Shown piece after piece: positions 15,536 through 23,668 of a stretch of 33,375 nt of DNA (its first letter is position 1; each line of letters starts with the position of its first letter). The position numbers were made by a program, and so were the translations under genes. Origin of the DNA: Candidatus Poribacteria bacterium (lineage in GTDB: Bacteria; Poribacteria; WGA-4E; WGA-3G); the NCBI GenBank assembly GCA_007571305.1, contig RKRR01000141.1, positions 1 to 33,375 of the forward strand. The letters run 5' to 3'. Below the pieces are notes generated by a model. It saw nothing but the letters and a program-made list of their open reading frames with translations, made no database searches and was not told where the DNA came from.

Positions 15536-16450
15536 ATGCCTCCTACTTTTGACCGAAAAGTTACCGCGCGGATCCCAGCAAGCACAACGAATCTGGGCCC
15601 CGGATTCGACGTGTTAGGGCTCGCTCTCCAACTCTATAGCACAGTCACGTTAGAATTTTCTGAAGTTGACAGTCTTTCTGTAAGTGGTGTAGATGCCGAT
15701 AAAATACCGAGTACGCCGGAGCATGTCGCGTTTCAGGCAGCAGAACTTGTTTTCCACCGAGGTGGAGCGAAACGTCCGAAAGGCTTCAAATTGCAGATAG
15801 AAAATGGAATACCTGCAATTCGTGGTCTGGGCGGCAGTGGAACTGCCATTCTTGGCGGGTTGCTCACTGCAAACGCGCTCTGTGGGACCCCATTTTCTGA
15901 CCCAGAACTCCTCAATTTTGCGACAGAACTGGAAGGGCATCCCGATAACGTCGCCGCCTCATTGTATGGTGGACTCGTCGTTTCAGCACAGGAGGATGCT
16001 CATGTTCATACCGTTCGATTAGAATGCCCATCCCTCCTTTCGATTGTAATGGCAATTCCTGATTTCCCACTGTCAACAGAACAAGCACGAGGGGTACTAC
16101 CAACGTCAGTGGGCTTTGCAGATGCAATCTACAATACAAGCCGAAGTACACTGTTAATCGCTAGCATTGCCACGAGGCAATTTGAAATGTTACGTGTTGC
16201 AATGAAGGATAGATTGCATCAACCTTACCGGGCTTCACTGATCCCGGGTTTTGATGATGTGGCAGAAGCCGCGACCTCTGCTGGAGCACTGAGCGTCGCA
16301 TTGAGTGGGGCAGGACCGACTGTTGCAGCTTATTGTCTGGAACACACAGAACAGGTTGCTGAGAAGATGCAAGTTGCATTTAAAAAGCACCAGATTGCGG
16401 CGGATATTAAAATTTTAAAGCCGGATGCTCACGGAGCAACCGTTTTTTAA
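15536..16450 (+). CDS. thrB: Homoserine kinase
   Basis: 304-residue GHMP-family kinase converting homoserine to O-phosphohomoserine in threonine synthesis. The start is ATG 15536 with AGGAA at 15523-15527; an upstream in-frame ATG at 15473 would add an unlikely hydrophobic extension. Motifs: ARIPASTTNLGPGFDVLGLA (11-30), the nucleotide-binding loop GIPAIRGLGGSGTA (91-104; the usual S-S-A is G-S-G here), HPDN (135-138), and C-terminal motif LSGAGPTVAAY (256-266). Length is typical. Probably co-transcribed with the preceding aminotransferase. Confidence 0.92.
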   Translation: MPPTFDRKVTARIPASTTNLGPGFDVLGLALQLYSTVTLEFSEVDSLSVSGVDADKIPSTPEHVAFQAAELVFHRGGAKRPKGFKLQIENGIPAIRGLGGSGTAILGGLLTANALCGTPFSDPELLNFATELEGHPDNVAASLYGGLVVSAQEDAHVHTVRLECPSLLSIVMAIPDFPLSTEQARGVLPTSVGFADAIYNTSRSTLLIASIATRQFEMLRVAMKDRLHQPYRASLIPGFDDVAEAATSAGALSVALSGAGPTVAAYCLEHTEQVAEKMQVAFKKHQIAADIKILKPDAHGATVF

Positions 16451-16491
16451 ACTGTTGAATTTGCACTACTCCACAGCCTAAAGTTAAAAGA

Positions 16492-19362
16492 ATGTCAAAT
16501 TTTCATGCGGAAAGTATTGCATCAATCCTGAATAAATTCGACTCCAACTTGGAGCAGGGACTGAGTGCCGAAGCTCTTCGGCGGGCAAAATCACGGTACG
16601 GTAAGAACGAGATGTTCCCGGGGGAAGATGGGTTTCCTTTTAAAGCGTTACTGAAATCATTGCTCACGTGGCGTGTGATTATTTTGGTAGTCGGGACAGT
16701 CATCCTTGGTGTTTCCTTCGTCGACGGTACGAGCAGCGTTACGCTCCATACAATAAGCATTGTCGGGGCAGTTTTGGTTATTCATGTCGTGTCTGCATGC
16801 ATGACGGAATACCGCATTCACAGACGGGATACCCACCGTAATAGGCTCATGGGGCATAGTATCAAGGTTATTCGACAAGGAAAATTAGGTGAATGCGTCC
16901 TAAAGGACATTGTGCCTGGAGACCTACTCCTTTTCAGCCCAGGGGACTATGTGCCTGCTGATGCCAGGGTCATTCAATCGGAAGGGCTTATGATTGACGA
17001 GTCCGTGCTCTTTGGTACCGAAGAACCTGTGCAAAAGGTGGTAGTGGATATTCAAGATAGTGCTTTACCCCCTCAAAAACAGAGAAACATGGTGTTCGGC
17101 GGGACATACGTTGTAGAAGGACATGGACTTGCAATCGTTGTGCAGACAGGGCACCAGTTAGAAATATGGAGACAACGTTCCAATGCACGTCCAACACTTG
17201 TCATGAATACCCGTGCTGAAACTGAAACAAGGGGTTTATATACCACTATAAACGTTGTCGGTATGGTTGTGGGCGGAGGGGCTGTCGCAATCGCGTGGTG
17301 GTTTGAATATCAGAATTATGCTACCGACTGGCAATCTCTCATCCATTTAGGGTTGTTATTTGCTATCGCATCTGCCCCGCAGGATGTAATTCAACTGCTC
17401 CGTTTATTTTTCTCTAAACACGCCCAAAGATTGTTGGAAAAAGGGGTTGTACTACGAAATTCACGTAGCCTTGAGAAACTGAGTCGCATTACCACTTTTT
17501 TTGCTCATGAAAGCGGACTGTCCACCACACGCTCACTAACAATTTCAAGTCTTTTCGTTGATGAACAACTCGTTGATGGTAAAACATGGGACACGTGGTT
17601 AAATTCTCTAACGGAACTGACTCCAGCCGAGCGGCAGAAGGCTATTGAGACAATGTCACCTCACGGAAAAATTCCACAGGGTGCCCCACACTTGGTGTTT
17701 ACAGCAGGGCTCGGTACTTCTGAGGGACAGAATACAGATCGTGCCGATCTCTTTAACACACGGTCAACTTCAGAGGGTTCCATGTCTTCCGAGATGGAAC
17801 TGTCCCTCCAGTCCGCTATCCAAAAGGAGGTGGAAAAACTCAGTTACCAACTGGAAGATGTCAAGACTCGACTTTCGTTAGTGAACACCTATCCTTCCAC
17901 GCGTAACTATCCTTATCAAATGCAAGTGTTCGAGTCAGCACCAGAGGATTATCTTAATATCATCTTTGGAGATGCTCGAACAGTGCTTGACACTTGTGGG
18001 TATGTACTCATTAATGGCGAAGTTACACCCTTCTCGGACGACAGATACGAAATGTACCACGAAATCATAGACTACCTGATGAGTACGAAAGCGCGGGTCT
18101 ATGGTGTAGCCTTTCACTCCTCTGATGTTATCCTGAAACCACAGGAAATGGAATACAATCCTATTTTTTTAGGGTTTATTAGCTTTTCTGCCAACAGTGA
18201 TGAACAGGCAAAGACAATCCTGAAGTCCAGTCTTGATACTGGACTTAAAATTATCCTCATCACTGAACATGAGGAACAAGAGGCAGTCGATATTGCGAAG
18301 GATCTTGGGCTTATCCACAACCGGAAAGCAGTGGTGTCGAGGGAGAAGCTTGACAGTGTCTCGCGTGAACAACTCGATAGTGAAACAGCAAAGTGGATTG
18401 CTTATTCGCAACCAATGGAGCATCAACGACGAAATATCGTCCTCAGTTTAAAACGTCAAGGACATGCAGTAGGGTTTCTGGGTCAAAGTAGAACAGACCT
18501 CCGAGCAATGACCGTTACGGATATTACGCTTGCGAATCGAGCCGATGCATCACATGTTGTGCAAGCCGCAGCCGATGGACTCATTAACAATGGAGGGTTT
18601 CAAGTTATAAGAGATATGTTACTTCATGCTCGTGAGGCGTATCATAACGCCGCCGGTTTTCTGCGGTGGAACTTCTCTTGTACACTCGCCCTACTCTTCA
18701 CCCTGACCTTCGGGACGGTAGTACACTATCTCTATAAGATGCCTATGCCGTTGACGTTAACACAGATAGTTTGGACCCAATTTCTCCTGACGCTCTTACC
18801 ATCATTCGCTATAGGCACGGAACGGATATTTGCTGATGAAAAACATCACCGTCCAATGCCGTTTTCGGGGTCGCGTTTCATGTCAAAGATGACAGGCATA
18901 GACATCGTTTGCCGCGCCGTGACTATTAGTCTGATGACAATCATTCCGTTCTTCTTTATCTTGTGGCGTTCGCCTGAGCTATCCGACGTATTTGGGGTTT
19001 CGACATTAATGACAAATGTTCTTTCGGTTGGAGATGTTGGGAATCCAGATGCTTCGGATATTGCGATCGCGCGGACGGCAGCGTGTACTACGCTTATTTT
19101 CACACAACTGGTTACATGCTGGCAGGCTTTACGCTATCCATGGGAACCGATCGTTCAAAGGGTGCTAGCGAACTCCGGTCTCATCATTATTTCACTCGTC
19201 ATTATCGCACTCCATTTGGCAGCACTTTATGTCGAACCTGTGGCGCAGTTTTTTGGAATGGTGCGCCTCAAATGGGAATGGCAATGGACGCTTCTGTTTA
19301 GCCTAACACTGCTTCTACTACCGCTGAATTTGGCAATAGGTTCGCGACCAGACGACATCTAA
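16492..19362 (+). CDS. P-type ATPase homologue with degenerate catalytic motifs (predicted pseudoenzyme)
   Basis: 956-residue polytopic protein collinear with SERCA-like (P2A) cation ATPases. It has an N-terminal GLSAEALRRAKSRYGKNE (23-40), an A domain with VPGDLLLFSPGDYVPADARV (141-160), M1-M4, P and N domains, and M5-M10 (~723-950). Every catalytic motif is altered while alignment is kept: TGES is FGTE (174-177); M4 PEGLP is PQDVI (296-300); DKTGTLT is HESGLST (339-345, phosphorylated Asp replaced by His339); KGAPE is FGDAR (492-496); DPPR is SFSA (564-567); TGDN is TEHE (591-594); GDGxND is GQSRTD (664-669). M6 NLVTDGLP becomes QFLLTLLP (763-770). A possible coiled coil lies at ~430-463. 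The frame has no interruption over 2.9 kb, so it looks maintained rather than decaying. It should not pump ions; a sensor or scaffold role is inference. Confidence 0.85.
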   Translation: MSNFHAESIASILNKFDSNLEQGLSAEALRRAKSRYGKNEMFPGEDGFPFKALLKSLLTWRVIILVVGTVILGVSFVDGTSSVTLHTISIVGAVLVIHVVSACMTEYRIHRRDTHRNRLMGHSIKVIRQGKLGECVLKDIVPGDLLLFSPGDYVPADARVIQSEGLMIDESVLFGTEEPVQKVVVDIQDSALPPQKQRNMVFGGTYVVEGHGLAIVVQTGHQLEIWRQRSNARPTLVMNTRAETETRGLYTTINVVGMVVGGGAVAIAWWFEYQNYATDWQSLIHLGLLFAIASAPQDVIQLLRLFFSKHAQRLLEKGVVLRNSRSLEKLSRITTFFAHESGLSTTRSLTISSLFVDEQLVDGKTWDTWLNSLTELTPAERQKAIETMSPHGKIPQGAPHLVFTAGLGTSEGQNTDRADLFNTRSTSEGSMSSEMELSLQSAIQKEVEKLSYQLEDVKTRLSLVNTYPSTRNYPYQMQVFESAPEDYLNIIFGDARTVLDTCGYVLINGEVTPFSDDRYEMYHEIIDYLMSTKARVYGVAFHSSDVILKPQEMEYNPIFLGFISFSANSDEQAKTILKSSLDTGLKIILITEHEEQEAVDIAKDLGLIHNRKAVVSREKLDSVSREQLDSETAKWIAYSQPMEHQRRNIVLSLKRQGHAVGFLGQSRTDLRAMTVTDITLANRADASHVVQAAADGLINNGGFQVIRDMLLHAREAYHNAAGFLRWNFSCTLALLFTLTFGTVVHYLYKMPMPLTLTQIVWTQFLLTLLPSFAIGTERIFADEKHHRPMPFSGSRFMSKMTGIDIVCRAVTISLMTIIPFFFILWRSPELSDVFGVSTLMTNVLSVGDVGNPDASDIAIARTAACTTLIFTQLVTCWQALRYPWEPIVQRVLANSGLIIISLVIIALHLAALYVEPVAQFFGMVRLKWEWQWTLLFSLTLLLLPLNLAIGSRPDDI

Positions 19363-19479
19363 AAAACGCGCCTGAACGGAATGGCAGGATTTTTGTCTGG
19401 GTGTTTCTTTGGATATACGGGATGGAGCGTTACTTTGTTAACTATCCTGACCGAACCCCAAGAAACATTGAGAATCTTG

Positions 19480-21459
19480 CTATACCCAAAACCCGTAAGT
19501 CGGAATACCCGCGATAATCCCTAAGATTGTCCAGAGACTCCCAACCGTAAATTCCCCTAATATTAACCCTAAGAAGAAGGGTGCTATCTTACGATGCCGA
19601 ATGATGCCGCCATACTGAAGAATAAGCCATTTAATTAACCAACTCATGAAAAGGCAGCTCCACGTAACATGCATACCCCAACTCGTAGAGATAGCGAACC
19701 CTGCGGGGTGAAATGGCCACCAAACGAATCGCATCCGGAAGAACATCAGCACTGTTGTCAGCAGAAACCCAATACCCATAAATCCACTTTCAGGTATGAG
19801 TGTCGCCTCTGGGGCTTGCATCCACCGTGCAAGGCGCCGATATGGCTCTATCCCGAAGGCACTCAAAGAGGGCCAATAGGCACGCACTTCCATGCCGAGT
19901 CGATAACCTCGATCAATTAATGCCCAAAATCCTGCCAACGAACCCAGAATAGTCGCGAGTGTTAAAGCGAAAATGATGCGATTCATCGTCATGTTCGTCC
20001 GTTCCATGATCTTGAAACCTTCTAACTGATGCGGCATTGGATGACTCCGATGTGCACGGTTAATAAACCAGAACATAGAGAACATGATAAGGTTGCCTCT
20101 CCCCAATCGGCGTGTTCCAATCGTCCGAGTCAGAATTTCATCGGGACCAGAATAGTGCAGATCGTGCACAGGTGTACCCAGCTCGGCGCGCATCCGGGTT
20201 ATGGCAATGGAAATCATGTAATAGATGACAAAAAATACGAACATCACCCAAAGTTCAGCACCGCCGTAGTAACAGAAAAGCACAAGGAATACCATTACCG
20301 CGATAAGACCGAGCGTCGCCCCGCGATAGGACATCGGCTCCTGCGTTTCGCGCCCTGAAGTGCTAATAACAGTATTATCCTGTTGGGTATTTAGTCCTAC
20401 AACGGTTTGCGCGACATGCAATAGATGCCTACGACTTGCCCAAAGTGCCAAAACGCACAGCGCGAGGTACCCTCCTGCAGCTTGCTCATTCATGTAAGGG
20501 AAACGGGGTAGACTACGCAGTCCTAAGGCGGCACCGAGAACCCGCATAAATCGCCAATACCAAAAGAAGAACCAGCACGAGAACGAAAGGTCAAGAGGGA
20601 TAAAGAAACCGAGCCCGATTGCAAATGGGTAGAGTGAAAACGGAATTCTCCCCATAGCATTCCAAGGGCTCTCCGTAAAGATTTGGAAGCTTCGTACGCG
20701 TGTCCGTAGTTCAGGTAAAATCGGATACAGAAAGTTAACACCATTCCATAACGCAAGCGCGCCAGCAATCCCAAATCCGAGCCACATTAATTTGTTTTGA
20801 AAGAGGCGATTCTGCGGTGTTTCTGTCAATTGAAGTGGGAGTTGTATTATCGGATAGCTTAATTTCTCATGTTCAATCCACTGTTTACGAACAATTATAT
20901 TGATGCAAAGCATGCCGAAAATCAACACAGTAATGAAGGCAGTCCACCAAAGTACGGGCGTTGCCCAACCGAGCAATGTTTCAACTGTGTAGAGGGGAAG
21001 CTCCCCCTCATAATAACCGTGTAGAAGGGGCGTGTCGCTAATAGTGAGCCACTTCGGTAGGAAGGGAACAAACAACTGTTGCCATTCGTTTTCCGGGGTG
21101 GCAAAGCGGGATGCATGCCCTAACATCGGCACCAAAATCTCGAGCATATCGTGCCCCGTAATTCCCGAAGCGATGGAAAGCATTAGGTAGACGATGACTA
21201 ATTCGCTTTGTGCCAATGCTAAGTTCGGGACAAAACGGCGCAATAGGGAATTGACACCGATAACTGTGAACAGGCTGAAGATCACATTGAAAAAGAGGGA
21301 AATGGTCACAGGATGACCTGAATACCGAATAACCTCCATCTCAATAACCCAGTAGCAGTTAATCGGTATGAGGATAACAGCAATAAGAATAGATTTGAGT
21401 GTGACACCGTGGGCAGGGATTTGTGATGATGTTAGCGAAGAGGAAGTTTCAACTTCCAT
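19480..21459 (-). CDS. DUF6785/DUF6784-like polytopic membrane protein
   Basis: 659 residues with about a dozen hydrophobic segments (first ~22-42, then ~54-75, 86-105, 168-188, 225-245 and further pairs to the C-terminus). Landmarks are the cytosolic loop RKQWIEHEKLSYPIIQLPLQL (~190-210) and, in the C-terminal third, AELGTPVHDLHYSGPDEILTRT, both of which I associate with the uncharacterised DUF6785/DUF6784 proteins of Planctomycetes, Poribacteria and Armatimonadota. It has the general look of a secondary transporter (distantly reminiscent of oligopeptide transporters), but no substrate motif is visible. It is convergent with the P-type ATPase homologue (117 bp between stops) and divergent from uppS. 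The start ATG 21459 has GGAGG about 15 nt upstream, rather far, so the start is moderately certain. Confidence 0.7.
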   Translation of the reverse strand: MEVETSSSLTSSQIPAHGVTLKSILIAVILIPINCYWVIEMEVIRYSGHPVTISLFFNVIFSLFTVIGVNSLLRRFVPNLALAQSELVIVYLMLSIASGITGHDMLEILVPMLGHASRFATPENEWQQLFVPFLPKWLTISDTPLLHGYYEGELPLYTVETLLGWATPVLWWTAFITVLIFGMLCINIIVRKQWIEHEKLSYPIIQLPLQLTETPQNRLFQNKLMWLGFGIAGALALWNGVNFLYPILPELRTRVRSFQIFTESPWNAMGRIPFSLYPFAIGLGFFIPLDLSFSCWFFFWYWRFMRVLGAALGLRSLPRFPYMNEQAAGGYLALCVLALWASRRHLLHVAQTVVGLNTQQDNTVISTSGRETQEPMSYRGATLGLIAVMVFLVLFCYYGGAELWVMFVFFVIYYMISIAITRMRAELGTPVHDLHYSGPDEILTRTIGTRRLGRGNLIMFSMFWFINRAHRSHPMPHQLEGFKIMERTNMTMNRIIFALTLATILGSLAGFWALIDRGYRLGMEVRAYWPSLSAFGIEPYRRLARWMQAPEATLIPESGFMGIGFLLTTVLMFFRMRFVWWPFHPAGFAISTSWGMHVTWSCLFMSWLIKWLILQYGGIIRHRKIAPFFLGLILGEFTVGSLWTILGIIAGIPTYGFWV

Positions 21460-21494
21460 ATTTCTGACTGTGTGCCTCCGCTCTGCCCTTCTTG

Positions 21495-21516
21495 CGCAAG
21501 CCTATGGAGGCTTGTG
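21495..21516. repeat. REP-like hairpin AAGCCT-ATGG-AGGCTT
   Basis: Arms CGCAAGCCT and AGGCTTGTG form nine pairs (one G-T) around an ATGG loop. It lies 36 bp upstream of the DUF6785-like start codon, inside its probable leader. Confidence 0.55.
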
Positions 21517-21661
21517 GGACAAGGTTTCAGGCAGGTTTCTGGTTCTGTTGCGGTCGATTCGAGAGTTTGTACGAGTTTTAAGAAAATTTAGCACGGACTT
21601 GCTTTGTCGCTGAAGTTTTGGAATCACCATAGCGATTGCCAGCCGTGGATATTTTTAGGTA

Positions 21662-21690
21662 AATTTATCACATTTTCTACAACAAGTCAA
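21662..21690 (-). promoter_or_regulatory. Probable promoter for the DUF6785-like gene
   Basis: On the minus strand TTGACT (21690-21685), a 17-nt spacer and TAAATT (21667-21662, four of six to consensus). The predicted transcript leader is about 195 nt and includes the 21495-21516 hairpin. Confidence 0.45.
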
Positions 21691-21719
21691 TCTTAAAATT
21701 TCTTATACCCAGAGGTATT

Positions 21720-21739
21720 CAGTTGTCGGTTCTCAGAGG
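21720..21739 (+). repeat. Left arm of CAGTTGTCGGT-family repeat
   Basis: CAGTTGTCGGTTCTCAGAGG matches the left arm at 26486-26505 (CAGTTGTCGGTTACAAGAGG) at nearly every base. No clear right arm follows. Confidence 0.6.
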
Positions 21740-21841
21740 AGTGGTTGCCAGGTCCGGTTGCTTCGTGGTGAGAATAGGCTTGTAACAAGGGTGGTTGTTT
21801 GTAACCTCAGCGTCCTCTTTACCCACTGCTGATTATAGACT

Positions 21842-21869
21842 TTGCTAAATAACGTTTCCGTGTTATAAT
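21842..21869 (+). promoter_or_regulatory. Probable promoter for uppS
   Basis: TTGCTA (21842-21847), a 16-nt spacer and a perfect TATAAT (21864-21869). The start of transcription would be near 21876, about 60 nt before the uppS start. Confidence 0.6.
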
Positions 21870-21934
21870 AGATGTCGCAATATGGTCTTGCAGATTGTGC
21901 CTAAATTGCCTCTGTAACGACTCAGGATATGAAT

Positions 21935-22738
21935 ATGAAACCCTTCCACTATATTAAAAATCGAGTTGAAAGATTTTTTTACAAAACTTATCAGCGGCGC
22001 TTGGAATCCGAAGCCAATGCATGGAATATCCCACGCCACATCGGTGTAATTTTAGATGGGAACCGTCGCTATGCGAAAGCCAGTGGACTTGGCGATGTCA
22101 TTGAAGGACATCATGAGGGCGCAAACAAACTTGAGGAGGTCCTTCATTGGTGCGACGAACTTGGCGTTGAAATTTTCTCAATCTGGATTTTCTCCCTTGA
22201 TAATTTCAAACGCGCGGCACATGAAGTTGAAGGAATTCTCGGGCTTATTGAAAGGAAAATGCGGGAACTCGTCACAATTGAGGGACTCCATACAAACCAG
22301 ATCAAAGTACGCGCGATGGGGCAGATAGACCTGTTACCATCCAGTCTGCAAGAAGCGATTCGGGAGGCGGAAGAAGCAACACAACATTACGACAAGTTTA
22401 TCTTAAATGTCGCTGTCGCTTATGGGGGGCGAGAGGAAATTATTGAAGCATTTCGGGGGCACCTAAAAGCCGAGAGTGAAGGCGGTAAGCCTCTCCATCA
22501 GATTGCAGACGAACTCACAGTGGATAAGGTTGCTCCTTATCTTTACACCTCAAACCTTCCAGATCCTGAATTAATCATTCGCACCAGCGGTGAAGTGCGA
22601 TTATCAGGGTTTTTGCTTTGGCAGAGTGTCTATTCAGAATTCTATTTCTGTGATACATACTGGCCCTCATTTCGAAAAATTGACTTTCTTCGTGCTTTAC
22701 GTGCTTATAGCCAACGCAAACGACGATTTGGAACATAA
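21935..22738 (+). CDS. uppS: Isoprenyl (undecaprenyl) diphosphate synthase
   Basis: 267-residue cis-prenyltransferase that extends farnesyl diphosphate to the C55 lipid carrier used for peptidoglycan and O-antigen export. HIGVILDGNRRYAK (35-48) carries the catalytic Asp41; then IFSLDNFKR (85-93), LNVAVAYGGREEI (157-169) and RTSGEVRLSGFLLWQ (216-230), the diphosphate-binding and dimer motif, followed by YSEFYFCDTYWP and a C-terminal RKRRFG. Most bacterial UppS have GNGRWA; GNRRYA here resembles the variant seen in archaeal and actinobacterial relatives, so chain length could differ. The CAGGA at 21923-21927 fits ATG 21935 better than the in-frame ATG 21929 only one base away. Confidence 0.9.
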   Translation: MKPFHYIKNRVERFFYKTYQRRLESEANAWNIPRHIGVILDGNRRYAKASGLGDVIEGHHEGANKLEEVLHWCDELGVEIFSIWIFSLDNFKRAAHEVEGILGLIERKMRELVTIEGLHTNQIKVRAMGQIDLLPSSLQEAIREAEEATQHYDKFILNVAVAYGGREEIIEAFRGHLKAESEGGKPLHQIADELTVDKVAPYLYTSNLPDPELIIRTSGEVRLSGFLLWQSVYSEFYFCDTYWPSFRKIDFLRALRAYSQRKRRFGT

Positions 22739-22847
22739 AAGATAGACGCTAAAAATTCTACATAGCACTGCTAATCATTATCAGTAAAAATTTATCCCAC
22801 CCTTGTATTCCAATTCCCTTGACACACAGATGTGAAGGAGTTAAGGC

Positions 22848-23615
22848 ATGAGATTTGGAGTTTGTACGGGTTTAGAAAATATCAATCGGCTCGCAGAAGT
22901 TGGGTATGACTACATTGAATTAGGCGTGCGTCCGGGGTTGATGCCCGAGGCGGATGAAACTGAATTCCAGAAAATTCGTGAACAGGTGGCGAACGCGCCG
23001 TTAAAGCCGGAGTCGTACTCAGGATTTATTCCGGGGGACTTGCGTGTTGTGGGCGACGCTGTCGATTTTCCACGTTTGTCTCGTTATGTGGAGACTGCAT
23101 GTCGGAGAGGCAGTGAACTCGGCGGTGAAGTCATCGTCTACGGCAGCAGCGGTTCCAGGAGTATAACAGAAGGCTATTCGCGCGAACGTGCATTGGCGCA
23201 AATTGCTGAGTTCCTTGATATGGCGGCAGATCATGCAGAAGCGCACGACATGACAATTGTCATTGAACCAATTTGCTGGCGAGAGGGCAATATCCTGCGG
23301 ACTGTCGCAGATGGACTCGCTATGGCAAAACGCGTGAATCGTCAGGGGATCAGGGCGTTGGCAGATCTCTATCATATCTGGCAGGAAGAGGAACCCATGC
23401 AAAACATCATCGACGCTGCTGAGTGGCTCGAGCATGTTCACATAGCGGAACCGGTCAAACGTTCCTATCCGGGAAACGACGATTTCGATTTCACAGATTT
23501 CTTCACAGCACTCCAAAAAGCTGGCTATGACGGTCGCGTCTCGTGTGAGTGTAAGTTTGATGATTTTGACGTAGATGTTGAAGTGGCTTTGGAGACTATG
23601 AAAACTTATACTTGA
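22848..23615 (+). CDS. Sugar phosphate isomerase/epimerase-like TIM-barrel protein
   Basis: 255-residue protein of the xylose-isomerase-like (AP endonuclease 2) superfamily. A clear SD GAAGGAG precedes ATG 22848. Candidate divalent-metal ligands at expected strand ends are Glu140 (IVIEPICW), Asp173 and His176 (ALADLYHI), His198 (EHVHIAE) and Glu234 (VSCECKF). RFGVCTGLENINRLAEVGYD at the N-terminus and AGYDGRVSCEC near the end are typical of this family. The members closest in pattern isomerise or epimerise sugars or inositol derivatives, but the exact substrate cannot be read here. It follows uppS by 109 bp and precedes rsgA by 53 bp on the same strand. Confidence 0.85.
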   Translation: MRFGVCTGLENINRLAEVGYDYIELGVRPGLMPEADETEFQKIREQVANAPLKPESYSGFIPGDLRVVGDAVDFPRLSRYVETACRRGSELGGEVIVYGSSGSRSITEGYSRERALAQIAEFLDMAADHAEAHDMTIVIEPICWREGNILRTVADGLAMAKRVNRQGIRALADLYHIWQEEEPMQNIIDAAEWLEHVHIAEPVKRSYPGNDDFDFTDFFTALQKAGYDGRVSCECKFDDFDVDVEVALETMKTYT

Positions 23616-23668
23616 TAGGTTTTTGATAGCAGAGCGGCGAGGTAATCTCGTCCTTACGCTTTTAGGAG

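Larger units (their letters stand above)
21460..21934. other. 475-bp divergent intergenic region
   Basis: No convincing gene. It holds a minus-strand promoter (21662-21690), a plus-strand promoter (21842-21869), a REP-like hairpin (21495-21516) and half of a CAGTTGTCGGT repeat (21720-21739). The remainder shows nothing I can name. Confidence 0.6.

Noticed and set aside
16492..19362. P-type ATPase degeneracy as the result of a frameshift or assembly error
   Set aside because: Alignment to the family holds residue by residue on both sides of every altered motif in one continuous frame, so local frame changes cannot explain it.
23019..23516. 165-codon minus-strand frame inside the isomerase-like gene
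   Set aside because: It is antisense to a protein with clear family motifs; no SD and no recognisable domain.
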